Of a stretch of 64,000 nt of DNA, positions 1-12,106 are shown in pieces; position 1 is the stretch's first letter, and every line of letters begins with the position of its first letter. Both the position numbers and the translations under genes were made by a program. Location: assembly GCA_964035545.1 (NCBI GenBank), contig OZ037767.1:6934207-6998206 (forward strand). The letters run 5' to 3'. The stretch is from Bugula neritina. Lineage: Eukaryota; Bryozoa; Gymnolaemata; Cheilostomatida; Bugulidae. The notes beneath the pieces were generated by a model. The model saw only the letters and a list, made by a program, of their open reading frames with translations, made no database searches and was not told the DNA's origin.

Positions 1-1987
1 AAAGATAAATTTCAAACTTAGCAGCATAGCTTACAGGTTTGATTTTGAAAAAAACAATCTGTTGCAATTAAGATAAAGATATAGCATACAAAGAATAAAA
101 CCTCTGCACATATATCTGAAAAATTATACTTTTGTGGAAAATAAATTAAACTAATTATCTTCTTGTTGCAGAAATCTAATATTGAAGTTAAAGTTATATA
201 CGCAATAACATTAAATAAGCGCAACCAAAATTGAGTCATAAAATTAAACGTCACTGGGACAGAAAGAATCACTTACCCAAGCCCTGAACCCTGCTACCCA
301 TGCAGGACAGAGCTGGGATAGGTGAGGCAAACACAAACTTTAAATCAGATCCTCCTGATGTCCTTCACTGAGGACACAACCTACCACAAGGCTGACCAGG
401 CATCAAATGGAGCTCAGGGTCACAGCATAATCTATAGATTTACCAGCAGTATCCTTTTTGGAAACTTTGCGGTTACATCATCCAAACTCCTCTTGGTTCA
501 TCGGTAAAGATACACTGAGATCTACGACAGTTGTTGAATAAATTAGAAAAAATTCTAGACCTCATCGCAACATATGATGCATTCTAAAAAAATTAAAGTA
601 ATTATTTAATATTTTCATTGTTTAAATTTTCAACACTAAAAATTTATTAAAACAAAACAAAATTTAGTTTGAGAAAAATACATATATTACCACGATTAGT
701 TACATGAGCATCTAATATGAATTTCTTATAGATTATATATTTCAACAACATTGCGCTGATTATTTTTAATTTCAACTTGAGTTTATGATTTAAAAATATT
801 TTCAAATATTATAAAATTCTATATAACATATATATAGTAGCAAATTATTATTACAAAATATAATATACATCAGCTATTTCATCAGTTAAACAGTGTCTTC
901 AAAGTTATCTTTTTCTTTTAACTAATTTCTATACTTTGTGGAAAAATTGAAACGTTTTAGTTTTACTTTTTTCTCAATTTGACCAAACAGTTTTTTTAAT
1001 AGATATGTTATAATTAATTTATTCTAATGAAAAAAGTAGGTATGCTTTTTTCAATTATGTTACGCAAACCAAAATATGGTTCAAGTTCAACATTGACTGA
1101 GATATTTTTGATTATTGACTTTAATTATAAAAAAAATCATGTAAGCTAAAACACTATAACTATATATAAATTATCAGTTATATTATATACTATATGTTGT
1201 TTTATTATATTGCCTTTATTTACCATGCATAACATTGATATACAAGCTAGCATAAAAATAAAAAAGTCTATATAAGTTATATGATATAAGAGACCATATT
1301 TACTAAATTCTTCATATAAACTAATTGTGTAACATTTGAAAGGCTGGTTAACACTATTAAACTATTATCACTTACCAATAAGCTAGTTAGAATATCCTAT
1401 TTTTCCACTACATCTACTCCAGCTTCAGTTCATTACACAGTCTCTCAGTTTGACCCAACCATCTCCACATCTGCTGAGTCACCTCTCACAATTCATGTTA
1501 GATCCCTTTCTGGTCATGTGACTCCTTGTTTATCTGGTGGCACCTGTTGGATAATCAAAAGCTGCGTTTAACACATTCATACACATTTTGACTGGTCTTC
1601 ACTTATTTACCACATATAACTTCACATTACCAACTATGTCTACCATAGTTAATGTGTTGATCATTTTGATCACTGTTAAGTCTCCTGATTACTTATTTTG
1701 CACCTAATTTATACTGATTTTAGTTCATCCCCTGACTCTTTCATGTACAACATATGCCAGACACAACAATCTAATGCTTTAGTTTCCTAGCTAGTACTTT
1801 TATGCCTCCCTGTGCCCTGTAAACAAATGTCTTTTTTCTTTCTATAAAAATTTATAGTTTAAAAACCCTGTTCCAGGCAAATTTATACAAGATATTTTTT
1901 GAAACATGGTGCCTGATTTGTCTTGTTGATTATGGGAAATTTTTAAATTGATGCACACCTTTTCTTTGCTGCGGTTCCCATATGGAG

Positions 1988-2062
1988 TGTGAGAATTTAG
2001 CCCTTATACTGTAATGGTTAGCCTGGTAGCTTGCCAATTGAAGGCCTGCAGTTTGATTCCAG
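1988..2062 (+). repeat. Degenerate tRNA-like / SINE head
   Basis: The stretch has a box A-like TGTAATGGTTAGCCTGG and a box B-like GTTTGATTCC at about the spacing of a tRNA gene. The acceptor arms do not pair well and no clean anticodon stem forms. It is more likely a tRNA-derived retroposon head or pseudogene than a working tRNA gene. Confidence 0.35.
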
Positions 2063-2349
2063 ATGAGAACAGAAATTTTTACAACTATAGTATTAACATT
2101 TCTTTTACTGAGTATTACAATGTCTAAATTTGCTAAGTTTAGTTTATTTTAAGCGTATTGTTCCATGTTGTTTAAGTGTCCGGTGTCATTAGCATACGTC
2201 AGAGTGTTGGGTAAAATTTGAAATTCACACCTTCCTTATGATTTTCTGCTCTATTTTTTACTCAATTGTTTTATGTCCACTCTCAATAAAATCTTGTAAA
2301 TTTAACTCTTTAACACTCAAAGAACGAAGCTCATGCATCAATTATGCTA

Positions 2350-2502
2350 GGGAGCAACCGTGGTCTAGGCGTTAGAGCGTTTGCCATGGGTTAAAGCATC
2401 CAGTCATAATTGCTCCTGTGTCCCATCTGAATAAGTCCTTAGCCTGAGTTAACAAAAACCCTTTCTATCAGGGGTTTCTCACAGGAATGGTGACTATAAG
2501 CT
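2350..2502 (+). repeat. tRNA-derived SINE copy
   Basis: The head begins GGGAGCAACCGTGGTCTAGG and continues GTTAGAGCGTTTGCC, which resembles RNA polymerase III box A. The body carries AGCATCCAGTCATAATTGC and ends in a CAGGGGTTTCTCACAGG-type tail. The same head and tail recur at 44601, 59842, 37138 and 52378, and in reverse at 5731, defining a dispersed family. Box B is eroded here. Confidence 0.75.
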
Positions 2503-4008
2503 TGCGTGAGTTTATTTGTGAATAGGAAGCAAAATAAATTATTAGAATAGGCCGAGAGTTTTCGCTGCAACAAAAATTGTAACCTGCTTTTTATTTCAGC
2601 TATAGAATTCCTGTGTCTCAAGCTCAGACATTTCAATTTTATTACCAGTAGTTGTTCAAATAAAGTTATTATAGAAATTTTTTTACCGCTTATACCCAAC
2701 TTCCTTTTATATGCTTTGAGCCAATCCATTTGCTGAGCTCAAGCTTTTTTGATCTTTTAGCTTTTAGCAATTAAATAACACATATTTTTCCTAGACTACT
2801 CTAGCTGAAAACTAAGAGCATTTCCTGTTCTAATGATGTATTAATCTGTGAACCAACAGAGTTCTGATGTACGAACTAGCTGGAACAAATCGTGTAATAA
2901 GCCAATTATACAACTTCATAGAGTCATCCTTCTTCCAACCTTCAAACTGAGATTTATACGTAGGGAACACAAAAATCTCTCGTCATGACAGTTTGGTTTT
3001 CTTTGTAATTTCAAGCTCTGATAGCATTTTTCAGTTTGTCATATAAACCAGTTTTATGTTTGATTTGCATACTAAAAGCATTTACTGCTAAATATAAATA
3101 GGGAGCTTTTTGTAGTGTCTATACTTAGTGTATTTTAGACCAAAGCTGCTCACTATTTGAAAGTTGCTAAGCAGAGAAAAAGATATCAGTCATAAATAAT
3201 ATCCACAAAACTAGGGATTCACGTTGTATAAATAAGCTTACAAACTTACCTAACCTCTAAACTTATCATCTTTTTAAACTTTTCCAGAGCACCGATGAAA
3301 TGGATATATTTAAGTGAAACTGAAGCTAGGAAGTCAGTTTAGAAAAGCTCAGGTTAAAATTACTCTCCTTACTCAGAAATCTTGCCTCACTTTTAGTCGG
3401 CAGAGCAAACTGTTTAGCAGGAAACTACTTTGATCTCTCACTGCATTTTGTAACTAAATATTAGTTAATTTATGTAGAGACAACTCTCCCTTATTCCTGC
3501 TTTGAGTATCAAATCAGGTTAAAGATTATTTTACCGATATTTATCGCAAGAGCTTTATATTACTAACTTTTGCTATTTCGAGTTTTATGTCAAAATTAAG
3601 TTTATTTCTATTGGCGTCAAGTTTGACTGAAATTTAAAAATTATAATAACTTTTTATTGTAATTGGAAACTAAAAGCTGTTACACCTTAATTTTTCTTAT
3701 TGAGTGCTTTTAACCAAATAATTGGTTTTAACATTTTCAATGCAGCTTTGTAATAAGCTAAATCTTCTGTAGCAGTCAGCTGTAAAATCACATGAACATA
3801 TGTTACAAAATGGATACTTTACCTAATAACTAATAACAAAAATATAAAATGCCAGCCTATATTCTAAATAACTAATGAAAAGCATAAAACCCTCAAGAAA
3901 AATGATAAAAACCTATAATTTTTCTTTTTAAGTTGTCTACTTTTAGAAGTTTTCCTGTCTAAACTCTCGGGTCATAAACTTCTAGTCTCCTCACATGCTA
4001 TTTGGATG

Positions 4009-4391
<383 letters not shown>

Positions 4392-7300
4392 AGCCGCTAT
4401 TTTTCCTGTTAGATTTGTGCATTTTTGAGATGAAATTTTCTATAAATCGTCTGCTAGAATCCCTTTTCGACATCATGGTTGAATATTTTATAGGTCAATT
4501 AGTATTGCCAAATCAACTTCAATCATCAACTTTTCCTAGTGTTTTAAATTTTGCAAGAAACATTATGGGTAAAAGTTGTAGGCCTATCACAACAACCAAG
4601 ATACCATGTAACACCTATAGCATTCAGATGCTAAATAAAGCCATAGAATAACTGAAAAATGAGAAAGGTTTTCAGTTTTATAATTACTACCATTATCTAG
4701 TCACTAAAGTCTGTTGGAATTGTGTTGATGCCTATAGCTAAGACTTAACTTTTTCAAAGCACCCAAAGAAAGAGGCAATTAAACTTCCCTGAAATCACCT
4801 GTATGAAACTGATTTGGTTGGCAGAAAAATGTTCAAACAAAACTATAAAATGCTTTATATGAAAGCAGCTGCAGGCAGTGAAAGCAAATAATTTTTCATA
4901 AATTAGTTTCAATTTCTGCAGGAGTGAGTTCAAAGAGTAGCTGTATCCCCATAGTTTCTCTAAACCTTCATTAACAGTTAAACTCATACTGACATGCTCT
5001 TCAGATATTTTGATACGACTTCAAACATGTACTGCAGATTTGGCATGCATATTATTTGATTTTATGTAAAAATGGCACAGGTAGCTACGTACCTATACTT
5101 TGTTATTTAGCCATTATTGCCAGCTAACAAGACTTCAAAAAAATTACTTTGCTATTTATGGAGACATAGCATCGATTAAAGTGTGTAACAGCTTATTTGA
5201 TTGGCCTAATTGTTTAGGTATAATTATTTTTTAGCTTAAAGCGTATTTTTATACAACTGCCTTCGAGGTCAAGTTTAGTGTTAGGATTCATAGACGTTTA
5301 TTTGACTGGGGGTTTTAGAGCAAAGTGATAATAACTAATGTTTTGTTGCTTTCAACCAAACTTGGCTGATTCTCATTACAGATATGACTGCAGAGGTTGT
5401 GAGATTTTAGTGACTCTCTGGAAAAATTGGTATTCATTTCTTTGCTTCAAGATTTGCTATAAATAATGACTAAGTAAACCGTAAGTTGATAGATTATGCT
5501 ATTTCAATTCAATTTCTTATAATTATTATGCATTGATAAAGTATTGGTGAACATTTTATTAAATTAAAAAGTTTATTTTACTTGTTAAACAGAAAAGTTG
5601 CAGGAGATAAAACCAAATTAATGGTAAAGTTATTGTAAACCCTGAATATGCAAGTTTTAAGAATGAATTAAAAATGAAACTGAAGGCAATTTCATCATGA
5701 GTTCTGCTAAAAACAGTTAATTGTTAAAATCGGGCTAAGGACTTATTCAAATGGGGCACAGGAGCAATAATGACTGGAAGCTCTTCCTAACATTACCAAT
5801 GGCCTATACCGGGGCTTGAACCCCTAGACTCTGGCTGCTCCCTATCTCTCCCATTGAATGTTGCTATTTAGTATCAAATTTTAGATTATACCTCCATATA
5901 TTGAAACTTTTTTTATTAGTTGTTAAAGATGCCCTTTTAAGGTGTGAGTTTTTAGGTTGAAAATTAATTTATACTCAATGACAATATTTCTATACATACA
6001 CAATATTTTAGGATTTCAGGTTTCAGGGTATTTTGTATACCACGTATTTTTGGTTTATAATCAACGTCTTTTAAGTTGTTGTTAGTTAGTTTCAGGAATA
6101 CTCGAGCGATGTTGCCTTGTGAATGATATTTTCGCTTATCAATAGAGACTTTATAAATTAGGTTTGTAATTGAATCTGTTGTTGATCCCACAGCGGGATG
6201 TTTGGAAATTTTGAATTGAGTTGTGAATAAAAATAAAACTAAACTATGTTGATGCAAAATTATTTCTGCAGCAACCCTATTTTTGAAATATATACTGTTA
6301 TATTCAGGAACATTACACTAAGCTGTTGTTAAGTGGATTAACTGATGAAGTCTCCAGACTGGTACACAAGCAGTGACATTCACTGAGTTAAATCATTTAA
6401 GGAATTTGGTTTATTCAACTTGGAATAGCTACTTCTTTCAACTAAATCATGCAAAGCCATTCTTTATGAACAAAAGTGCTAAGTTAATACCTATGTGCAG
6501 GTATGCAGCTAGTAAACACTGTGAACTAGTATTATGTAATATATAATTGTATATATTTTATATTCTGCTACTATGCAATAAACACCATTAAAAGTATTAT
6601 TATGTAGATAGTAATAAAACTACTGCAGTTTCCATGCATTCAGTCAACAACTTATATTGAGACACTTATACTTGTCTATATGATATAGAAGAGATCAACA
6701 CTTGACAGTTCTATTATAAGCTAGACATTCAGGTGTAGTAGTGGAGAAATTGAGATAAACTAAGTTCTTTAAATTTACTTATAGGTTTTGGTTTGGGGCA
6801 CCGGTTAAAATTCTGTCAAAACATAACTTCTTTTGTTTCATTACTAATCTAGAACACATGCTAGAACTCACCCTTGCAGTAATATTACACTTGGGAATAT
6901 ATTAGAATACACTTACCTGCACAATGTGTATTTTTACAACTAGTTATTAGTTTACATTAAGAAGCATACTCCTGTCATTAAAAGATGGATTGAGAATTAG
7001 CTCGCTCATGAAGGAAGTTTAATAGCTTCTGTTACTGCAACAAAAGTTATAGCTTTCAGTGAAATAGCCAAAGCAGCTATATGTATGTAAAATAGTGCAC
7101 TGGTAGAATGTTGCCTGTTTGGTGGTTCCATTTCCTGATTTCATATAGATTTTAGGCTATTGTAAAGCAGATGTTTTAACCCTTGATTTGGTATGCAGTA
7201 TTTTATGTCTTCTACAAATTACAGTCGGTGATATATAAGCAGGATAATGGATGGAAAAGGTATATAAGTACATGTGCAGGATGTTAGTGTATCTACTGTA

Positions 7301-9079
7301 GGTAGGACGTTAGTTCAAGTAAGTAGGGAAATAATTCACATGACTTATATAATCTCACAATCTTTTTTCACAATATTATAAGTTTAAACAGTTACATTAT
7401 ACATGCTTAGGGGTTATATGATAAAACTATTTGTTTTTTATTAAGCAAAATAATTTTCAAAACTCTAGAAAGCCCATAATAAGGACAAGATCACACTTTA
7501 AGTTTTGTGGCTAAAATTAATTATTTTCCCTCTCACTAGACTAACAAGCACAAAGGGTATGAAACTTGCTAATATTAAAAGCAGAAGAACTCCAAGTACA
7601 GCTATCAGAGTCATAGACAACAATATACAGTAATTTGCTTTTAGAGAGTTGAAGAGAAGATAACTCTATATTGCTGCACAGGTAGAAATGGCACAGGTAA
7701 TAAGGGCACAAATGGAAAACAAGGAAAAAATGGCACACTGATGTTAAGTTTTCCCAAACTCCTACCCCAAATATCCAACCACAACCCAAACCCTAATATT
7801 GAAATTGTGCCATTTTTATCTACTTTGCCATTTGTGCCATTATTGCCTGCATGTGCCATTTTTACCCTAATATTGTATTGCTACTACATGTATGCATATT
7901 ATAGATTCTATCTAGTAATCGCAAGCAAAGAGAAAATAGCAAGTGTCAATATGAATTACACAACATGAATACAAAATTGCACTCCTACATATAAACTACG
8001 GACAGATAGAGTTAGCCTACTGAATGCAACACTAATTATTATTTTAAAGTTTTAAACTATAAAGGAAACTGTAGCGTGCTATAGTATAGTGTATGTAATC
8101 AAGGCCATCATATTTCTTGTTAACAGTACAATTTGAGATTTCAACTGACAGTGGCTTTAATAGCTCCATGTCTCTTGTAATAATTGATACTTGAAAGTTT
8201 GAAACTAGCATCTGAACCGTCTGTTTTAAAGGATTGCTCAATCTTAGTTTATTACAATCACATTATAATTATGAACTATAATTTAATGTGTATGCAAACA
8301 ATTGTGACTTTGCAAAGGGATATGTGCCTAGAAAACAGCTTTTCAAAATTCCAATTTATAGGGCGGTAAAATTTTCAGCCATGAAAAAGAATAGCCTAAT
8401 ACGTGACGTGTGAACGCCAGTAACTATGCTGCACGTGCTAACTATAACGCTAGTATTCAAGGTTGCTGAGCACAACATCAACCAATAACGCTCAAGCAGT
8501 TACAGTGCGCTATATAGGTCAGCTTTGGTGCGCCCGTAATATTGCACAATCTGACCTAGTTTAGATCGATCGCAGGCATTCATCCTAAAGAATGCATGCT
8601 TTTGCAATGCTTTTTTCTAATGGTTACAAGCAAAATATAGCCTAATGTTATTACATACATGTTATTTAAAATGTCAAAAAACTATAGATTAAGATAATTC
8701 ACATTTGCACTTCTATAAATATACAAATTACGAGCTAAAAGATCACATCTCACAGTCATATTTCTATAGTTATTTATTTGTATAGTCACGTGACCAGCAG
8801 GAATGCTGGCGCTGTTACGTCACAGTTCCCAGCTCATTTCAAAATCGGCGTTTTGGCTGTTACCAATCTACACCCTCAACTTCAACTAACTTTTTCTACC
8901 TTTGGTCAAATGCTTTTTGTCAATGCATGCTTAGAAAAACACAATATTATGTGTGTTTGACCTAAATGGCCATTTATTAGACAAGATAGAGCAATCCTTT
9001 AAAGGATTGACGCTTTCAACAGTTTATTGAAATCTTTCAAACTCAAGATAGAAGCAGCTGTACAGACAATAAATTCATA
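4392..9079. other. Host non-coding DNA, no gene recognised
   Basis: AT-rich DNA with a reverse SINE fragment (5731-5842) and a stretch at 7680-7860 with several copies of TGGCAC and its complement. Open frames up to 97 codons lack recognisable domains and codon bias. I see no exon I can support. The sequence is not part of the tandem unit, whose homology starts near 9080. Confidence 0.55.
5731..5842 (-). repeat. SINE copy, reverse orientation, 3' truncated
   Basis: In reverse complement it begins GGGAGCAGCCAGAGTCTAGG, passes through TTAGGAAGAGCTTCCAGTCA and TGCTCCTGTGCCCC, and stops after AAGTCCTTAGCCCG. It is the same family as 2350-2502 but lacks the final CAGGGGTTTCTCACAGG segment. Confidence 0.7.
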
Positions 9080-9477
9080 TTCATAATTCAAAATTTGAAA
9101 GAAATCAATTAATTAAGGAGAGTTATAATGCACATTAAAATTAAGTTATGCAATATAACAAACTCTTCAACTTTCGTTTCAATACACATAACAAAATCTA
9201 TACCAGAGATGTTTGTTATAACTGATAGGTTTAGTTTTGCTAATTAAATTAAACTTTTACGTTTGAAGTCAACAGTTGCATTACAAACACAGAGTTTATA
9301 TATAACTTTAGTTTAAATTGATGACTCAAAGTCAAATAAAAATACCAACAGCATGTAAATGTAAATAACCAAAAGTTCACATATGTAACTTAGACAGCAC
9401 AACAGTTTTTATGTAAATCTAATTTTCTTGGAAACTGGTTGACTAATATGCTCTTGGTGTAATACCAAGAACTAGGT

Positions 9478-9615
9478 TGTTTTCAGGTCACTGGTCATTG
9501 ATGATATTAGGAAGAGCAACCAGCTATAACTGCCCCTGTGCCCCATTTGAATAATTGTACTTAGTCTGATTTAACCTAACCCTTTCCATCAGGGGTTCTT
9601 CACAGGGATGGTGAG
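9478..9615 (+). repeat. SINE tail fragment inside the tandem unit
   Basis: The sequence carries ATTAGGAAGAGCAACCAGC, TGCCCCTGTGCCCC and CATCAGGGGTTCTTCACAGG, the 3' domain of the SINE family here. Orthologous copies sit at about 47810-47935 and 63175-63300, so this SINE pre-dates the tandem duplication. Confidence 0.7.
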
Positions 9616-9765
9616 TTCTTTTAAAGCATTTAACATAGCATAGTAAATGATAACCCAGTATCTCGGTATCTTGCCCATAAGTGTCATGCAGTGGTTGAAA
9701 TTATTTAACAGTATTTAGTTAGCTCAATAAGCCTAAATTTGAAATCTTTTACTTTATTATAATAT

Positions 9766-9771
9766 AATGCA
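9766..9771. repeat. Polinton target site duplication, left copy (AATGCA)
   Basis: AATGCA directly precedes the first TIR base and recurs right after the other TIR at 32847-32852. The uninterrupted site TAATATAATGCAAAGTGAT is present once at 48088-48093 and 63448-63453, showing the pre-insertion state. A 6-bp duplication is the hallmark of Polinton integrases. Confidence 0.97.
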
Positions 9772-9877
9772 AGTAGTAGCAGGTGGATGGTCCTGGCTCA
9801 CTCTTCTTCCACCGTCGAGTCTTCGACTCGCCAGTGTCAGAAGAGTGATCCAGGACGCATCCACCTGCTACTACTCT
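9772..9877. repeat. Terminal palindrome / hairpin of the left TIR
   Basis: The outer arms AGTAGTAGCAGGTGGATG and CATCCACCTGCTACTACT are perfectly complementary. The stem continues through GTCCTGG and TCACTCTTCT with one bulged base and one mismatch. The tip holds a separate 6-bp hairpin, CGAGTC-TTC-GACTCG. An identical structure is at 32741-32846. This is a sequence-level observation; the function is unknown. Confidence 0.85.
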
Positions 9878-10269
9878 ATTAGTAATATTATGAAAAAGTA
9901 GTGTAATATTATAAAAAAGTAGTGTAATATTATAAATTTTATTTAGAAAAATATTTTTTTTAAAATAAGAAAAAAAATATTTTTAGGGTGGATGGTTCTA
10001 GCTCACAATACGATACTATTAGTAAGATAATAAATTATTATACGTTAAGAATATAATAATTTAGTGTTTAAACGTCATAACTTGGAAATGTTGGTAAAGA
10101 TTCAGTAGATTCGGTTATATCTCCATCATTCGTTGATAAAACTAATTTATTACCAACTGCTCCTTGTAATTTAGGAATAGCGTAATTATTTATATTATTT
10201 ATTGTAATAAGATCTGAAATATTTATATCCGTTTCTACAATATTACCATCACTCGAAAGCATTAATAAT
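9772..10269. repeat. Polinton left TIR (498 bp)
   Basis: The sequence matches the reverse complement of 32349-32846 over the same length, and the encoded C-terminal 64 residues of the fibre-like gene are identical in both copies. It contains a ~106-bp imperfect palindrome at the tip, two copies of a ~20-bp GTAATATTATRAAAAAGTAG unit, a degenerate second copy of the terminal sequence near 9987, and the 3' end of the fibre-like gene. Confidence 0.95.
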
Positions 10270-10844
10270 TTACCTCCGATTATTGGTTGTATTTTATTCA
10301 TAGCGAAATTATTTATATTACTAGTCGTAATAATATCGCTAACGCTTAAACTACTATCCACAACATTACCCGAAGTAGTTGAAACGGTTAATTTTTCATT
10401 CGCGGGTTGTATTTTATTTATAGCGAAATTATTTATATTACTAGTCGTAACAATATCGCTAACGCTTAAATTACTATCTACAATATTACCCGTATTAGTT
10501 GATACGGTTAATTTTTCACTCGGGTCTCGTATAAGAGGTACGGCGTAATTAGATACATTAGTTTTTGTAACGACATCATCAACTTTTAAATCGCTATCTA
10601 TAACGCGTCCATCGTCGGTTGATATAGTTAATTGATTAATAGGGTTTTGTATTTTAGGCATACTCGTATCGTCAACGTATTTTTTTGTAGCCGCGTCTTG
10701 ATCGTCAGCCGGATTAATAACTCTAGATATTTTATTTTCACCCATATCTAATGTACCCGTAAGAGTACTACTACCGTTTATTAAAACGAATTTTTTTGTA
10801 TCTATTTTTGTTTTTTCGCTTCCTCCGAATTTATAAACACTCAT
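10068..10844 (-). CDS. Fibre-like repeat protein (putative attachment fibre)
   Basis: 258 residues. Residues 1-8 (MSVYKFGG) match the start of the neighbouring 162-residue protein. Residues ~22-55 carry the pattern STLTGTLDMGENKI followed by NPADDQDAATKKYVDD, a motif common at the base of phage and virus tail-fibre proteins. The rest is about four and a half degenerate ~45-residue repeats built on LTVSTxxGNxVDSxLSVSDI and NINNFAxxKIQ, suiting an elongated trimeric shaft. No transmembrane segment is seen. The start codon overlaps the upstream gene's stop as ATGA (10841-10844) and follows TATAAATG. The last 64 codons lie inside the TIR. The role as receptor-binding fibre is inferred. Confidence 0.75.
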   Translation of the reverse strand: MSVYKFGGSEKTKIDTKKFVLINGSSTLTGTLDMGENKISRVINPADDQDAATKKYVDDTSMPKIQNPINQLTISTDDGRVIDSDLKVDDVVTKTNVSNYAVPLIRDPSEKLTVSTNTGNIVDSNLSVSDIVTTSNINNFAINKIQPANEKLTVSTTSGNVVDSSLSVSDIITTSNINNFAMNKIQPIIGGKLLMLSSDGNIVETDINISDLITINNINNYAIPKLQGAVGNKLVLSTNDGDITESTESLPTFPSYDV

Positions 10845-11329
10845 TTATAATTGTAGTAAAGTTTTAATGACACTAATTCAAACGGTAAAGCTATAGGCGC
10901 GTTGTCATTAACCGTAATGTCATTGGGTTTACGACTAGTATAATCGTTTGAGCAGTGTAATACTAATCCAATATTTTTATCGCTCTCAATATATTCCAAC
11001 ATAGGTATTTTTACGCGCGCAACGCCTCCTTGAATTATATATTCTTTAGTATTGTGTTCGAGAGGGTTATTAACATTACCGATGATTAAAGTTAAATTTT
11101 TATCTTTCCAATATAAAGAATTATCATTATTAGCTGGAAGATGTTGAAATTCTAATAAAGCGTATTTTAGTTCTATTGGTTTATCCACTATATATCCCAA
11201 TAATATTCCTATATTAATTGTTGTGCTAAAAGATTGTATAAAAACATTATTATTTTTAGTTACGACTCTTTCGATATAATTTTCTTTTTTAGCTTTCGCT
11301 AATGATTTTCCAAATTTATAAACACTCAT
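10841..11329 (-). CDS. Beta-rich paralogue of two right-end proteins; putative vertex/attachment protein
   Basis: 162 residues beginning MSVYKFGKS. It shares with the proteins at 31297-31824 and 31821-32342 the pattern PIE-LxxALxxF, LYWxDKxLxLxIxN, an IxG turn, Sx-KPxDI/V, ALPFxxVxLKLYYN and the C-terminus YYNYK. The shared N-terminal peptide with the fibre-like protein suggests a common docking partner such as a penton. I do not recognise the fold with certainty. The final TATAAATGA of this gene also serves as the promoter-like motif and start of the next gene. Its own start follows GTAATAAATG, with TATATA a few bases further up. Confidence 0.7.
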   Translation of the reverse strand: MSVYKFGKSLAKAKKENYIERVVTKNNNVFIQSFSTTINIGILLGYIVDKPIELKYALLEFQHLPANNDNSLYWKDKNLTLIIGNVNNPLEHNTKEYIIQGGVARVKIPMLEYIESDKNIGLVLHCSNDYTSRKPNDITVNDNAPIALPFELVSLKLYYNYK

Positions 11330-11332
11330 TTA

Positions 11333-12091
11333 TTACGGTATATAAAATTCGTCTAACCCGTGTCTATATCTTCCATTATTTTTTGAGGAAGAAAGATCTA
11401 AAGTAATAAAGCCGTGAGGTTTTTGCCATCCTTTATAACAAAAGTTTTTAAATTCGTTTAACGTTAAATCTCCGTTTACGTGATCTTGATATATATGATT
11501 TAAATTTTTTCCGTCTTGAGGAAATAAGTAAATAAAATTAGCGTTTTCTCGAATAGTATTTCTAGGCAGCTTAAAATAATTTTGCGACAAATAAAAACAA
11601 TCGACGTTATTATGTCGTCCTCTTACGTAATAACTTTCGCAAGTTTTTTGTTTTTCCAACATTAAATCATCGAATATTATTAAATTTTTATTACTAGCGT
11701 CTAATTCGCTAGGATCATAAACGTCGTCACTAGATTCGATAAATTCGGCGTCTATATTACCGTTACCCCTACTATTTTTTAAAACACGATTTACGTTTAT
11801 ACCCGAATTTATTATCGCGTCACTATTTTTAAAAAAATTTAAAATTTCTTCTTTAGTTAATTTACGTTCGAAAGCCTTCCTCATATTTATATATTCGGGT
11901 TGAGAAAGACTTTTACCGTAAATCATAAGTTTATCGTAATCGAGCCAATTAGGTTGTAATAGTAAGTTACAAAGTAACGTAGTTTTACCGCATCCAGACT
12001 TTCCAACGATAAGACCTCTTATGCTTTTAGGAAGTAAAGGATTATTATTACGATTAATTTCGTTTTTCCACGAAAGATTTTCTATTTCCAT
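11333..12091 (-). CDS. Genome-packaging ATPase (A32/FtsK-HerA type)
   Basis: 252 residues. Walker A GKSGCGKTT is at residues 30-38 and Walker B LIIFDD at 137-142. SQNYFKLPRN near 169-178 corresponds to the polar sensor segment of poxvirus A32-like packaging ATPases. The family pumps viral DNA into preformed capsids and is one of the core Polinton genes. Length is normal. It diverges from the integrase gene across an 18-bp perfect palindrome that supplies both start codons. Reading frame and motifs are intact. Confidence 0.92.
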   Translation of the reverse strand: MEIENLSWKNEINRNNNPLLPKSIRGLIVGKSGCGKTTLLCNLLLQPNWLDYDKLMIYGKSLSQPEYINMRKAFERKLTKEEILNFFKNSDAIINSGINVNRVLKNSRGNGNIDAEFIESSDDVYDPSELDASNKNLIIFDDLMLEKQKTCESYYVRGRHNNVDCFYLSQNYFKLPRNTIRENANFIYLFPQDGKNLNHIYQDHVNGDLTLNEFKNFCYKGWQKPHGFITLDLSSSKNNGRYRHGLDEFYIP

Positions 12092-12106
12092 TTATTATAA
12101 TAAATG
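12089..12106. promoter_or_regulatory. Palindromic bidirectional start/promoter element
   Basis: CATTTATTATAATAAATG is a perfect 18-bp palindrome. Its two ends are the start codons of the ATPase (-) and integrase (+), each preceded by TATAATAA. Only 12 bp separate the start codons, so any transcript leader must be extremely short. Confidence 0.8.

Larger units (their letters stand above)
1..4008. other. Host non-coding DNA, no gene recognised
   Basis: AT-rich sequence with frequent stop codons in all frames. The short open frames here have no recognisable domain and no convincing splice context. A degenerate tRNA-like stretch near 1990-2060 and a SINE at 2350-2502 are the only recognisable items. 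It does not match the tandem unit further right. Confidence 0.6.
9080..9771 (+). repeat. Left stub of the ~15.3 kb tandem unit
   Basis: From about 9080 the sequence aligns with 47440-48093 (end of unit A) and 62770-63453 (end of unit B), including the SINE tail and the final TAATATAATGCA. Upstream of 9080 the match stops, so this is the left edge of the tandem array. The Polinton interrupts the array at 9771. Confidence 0.85.

Noticed and set aside
2439-2729. Minus-strand 96-codon gene
   Set aside because: It overlaps the SINE tail and has no recognisable domain or splice context.
7541-7968. Several overlapping frames around TGGCAC repeats
   Set aside because: Both-strand frames come from the local repeat pattern with no homology or gene signals.
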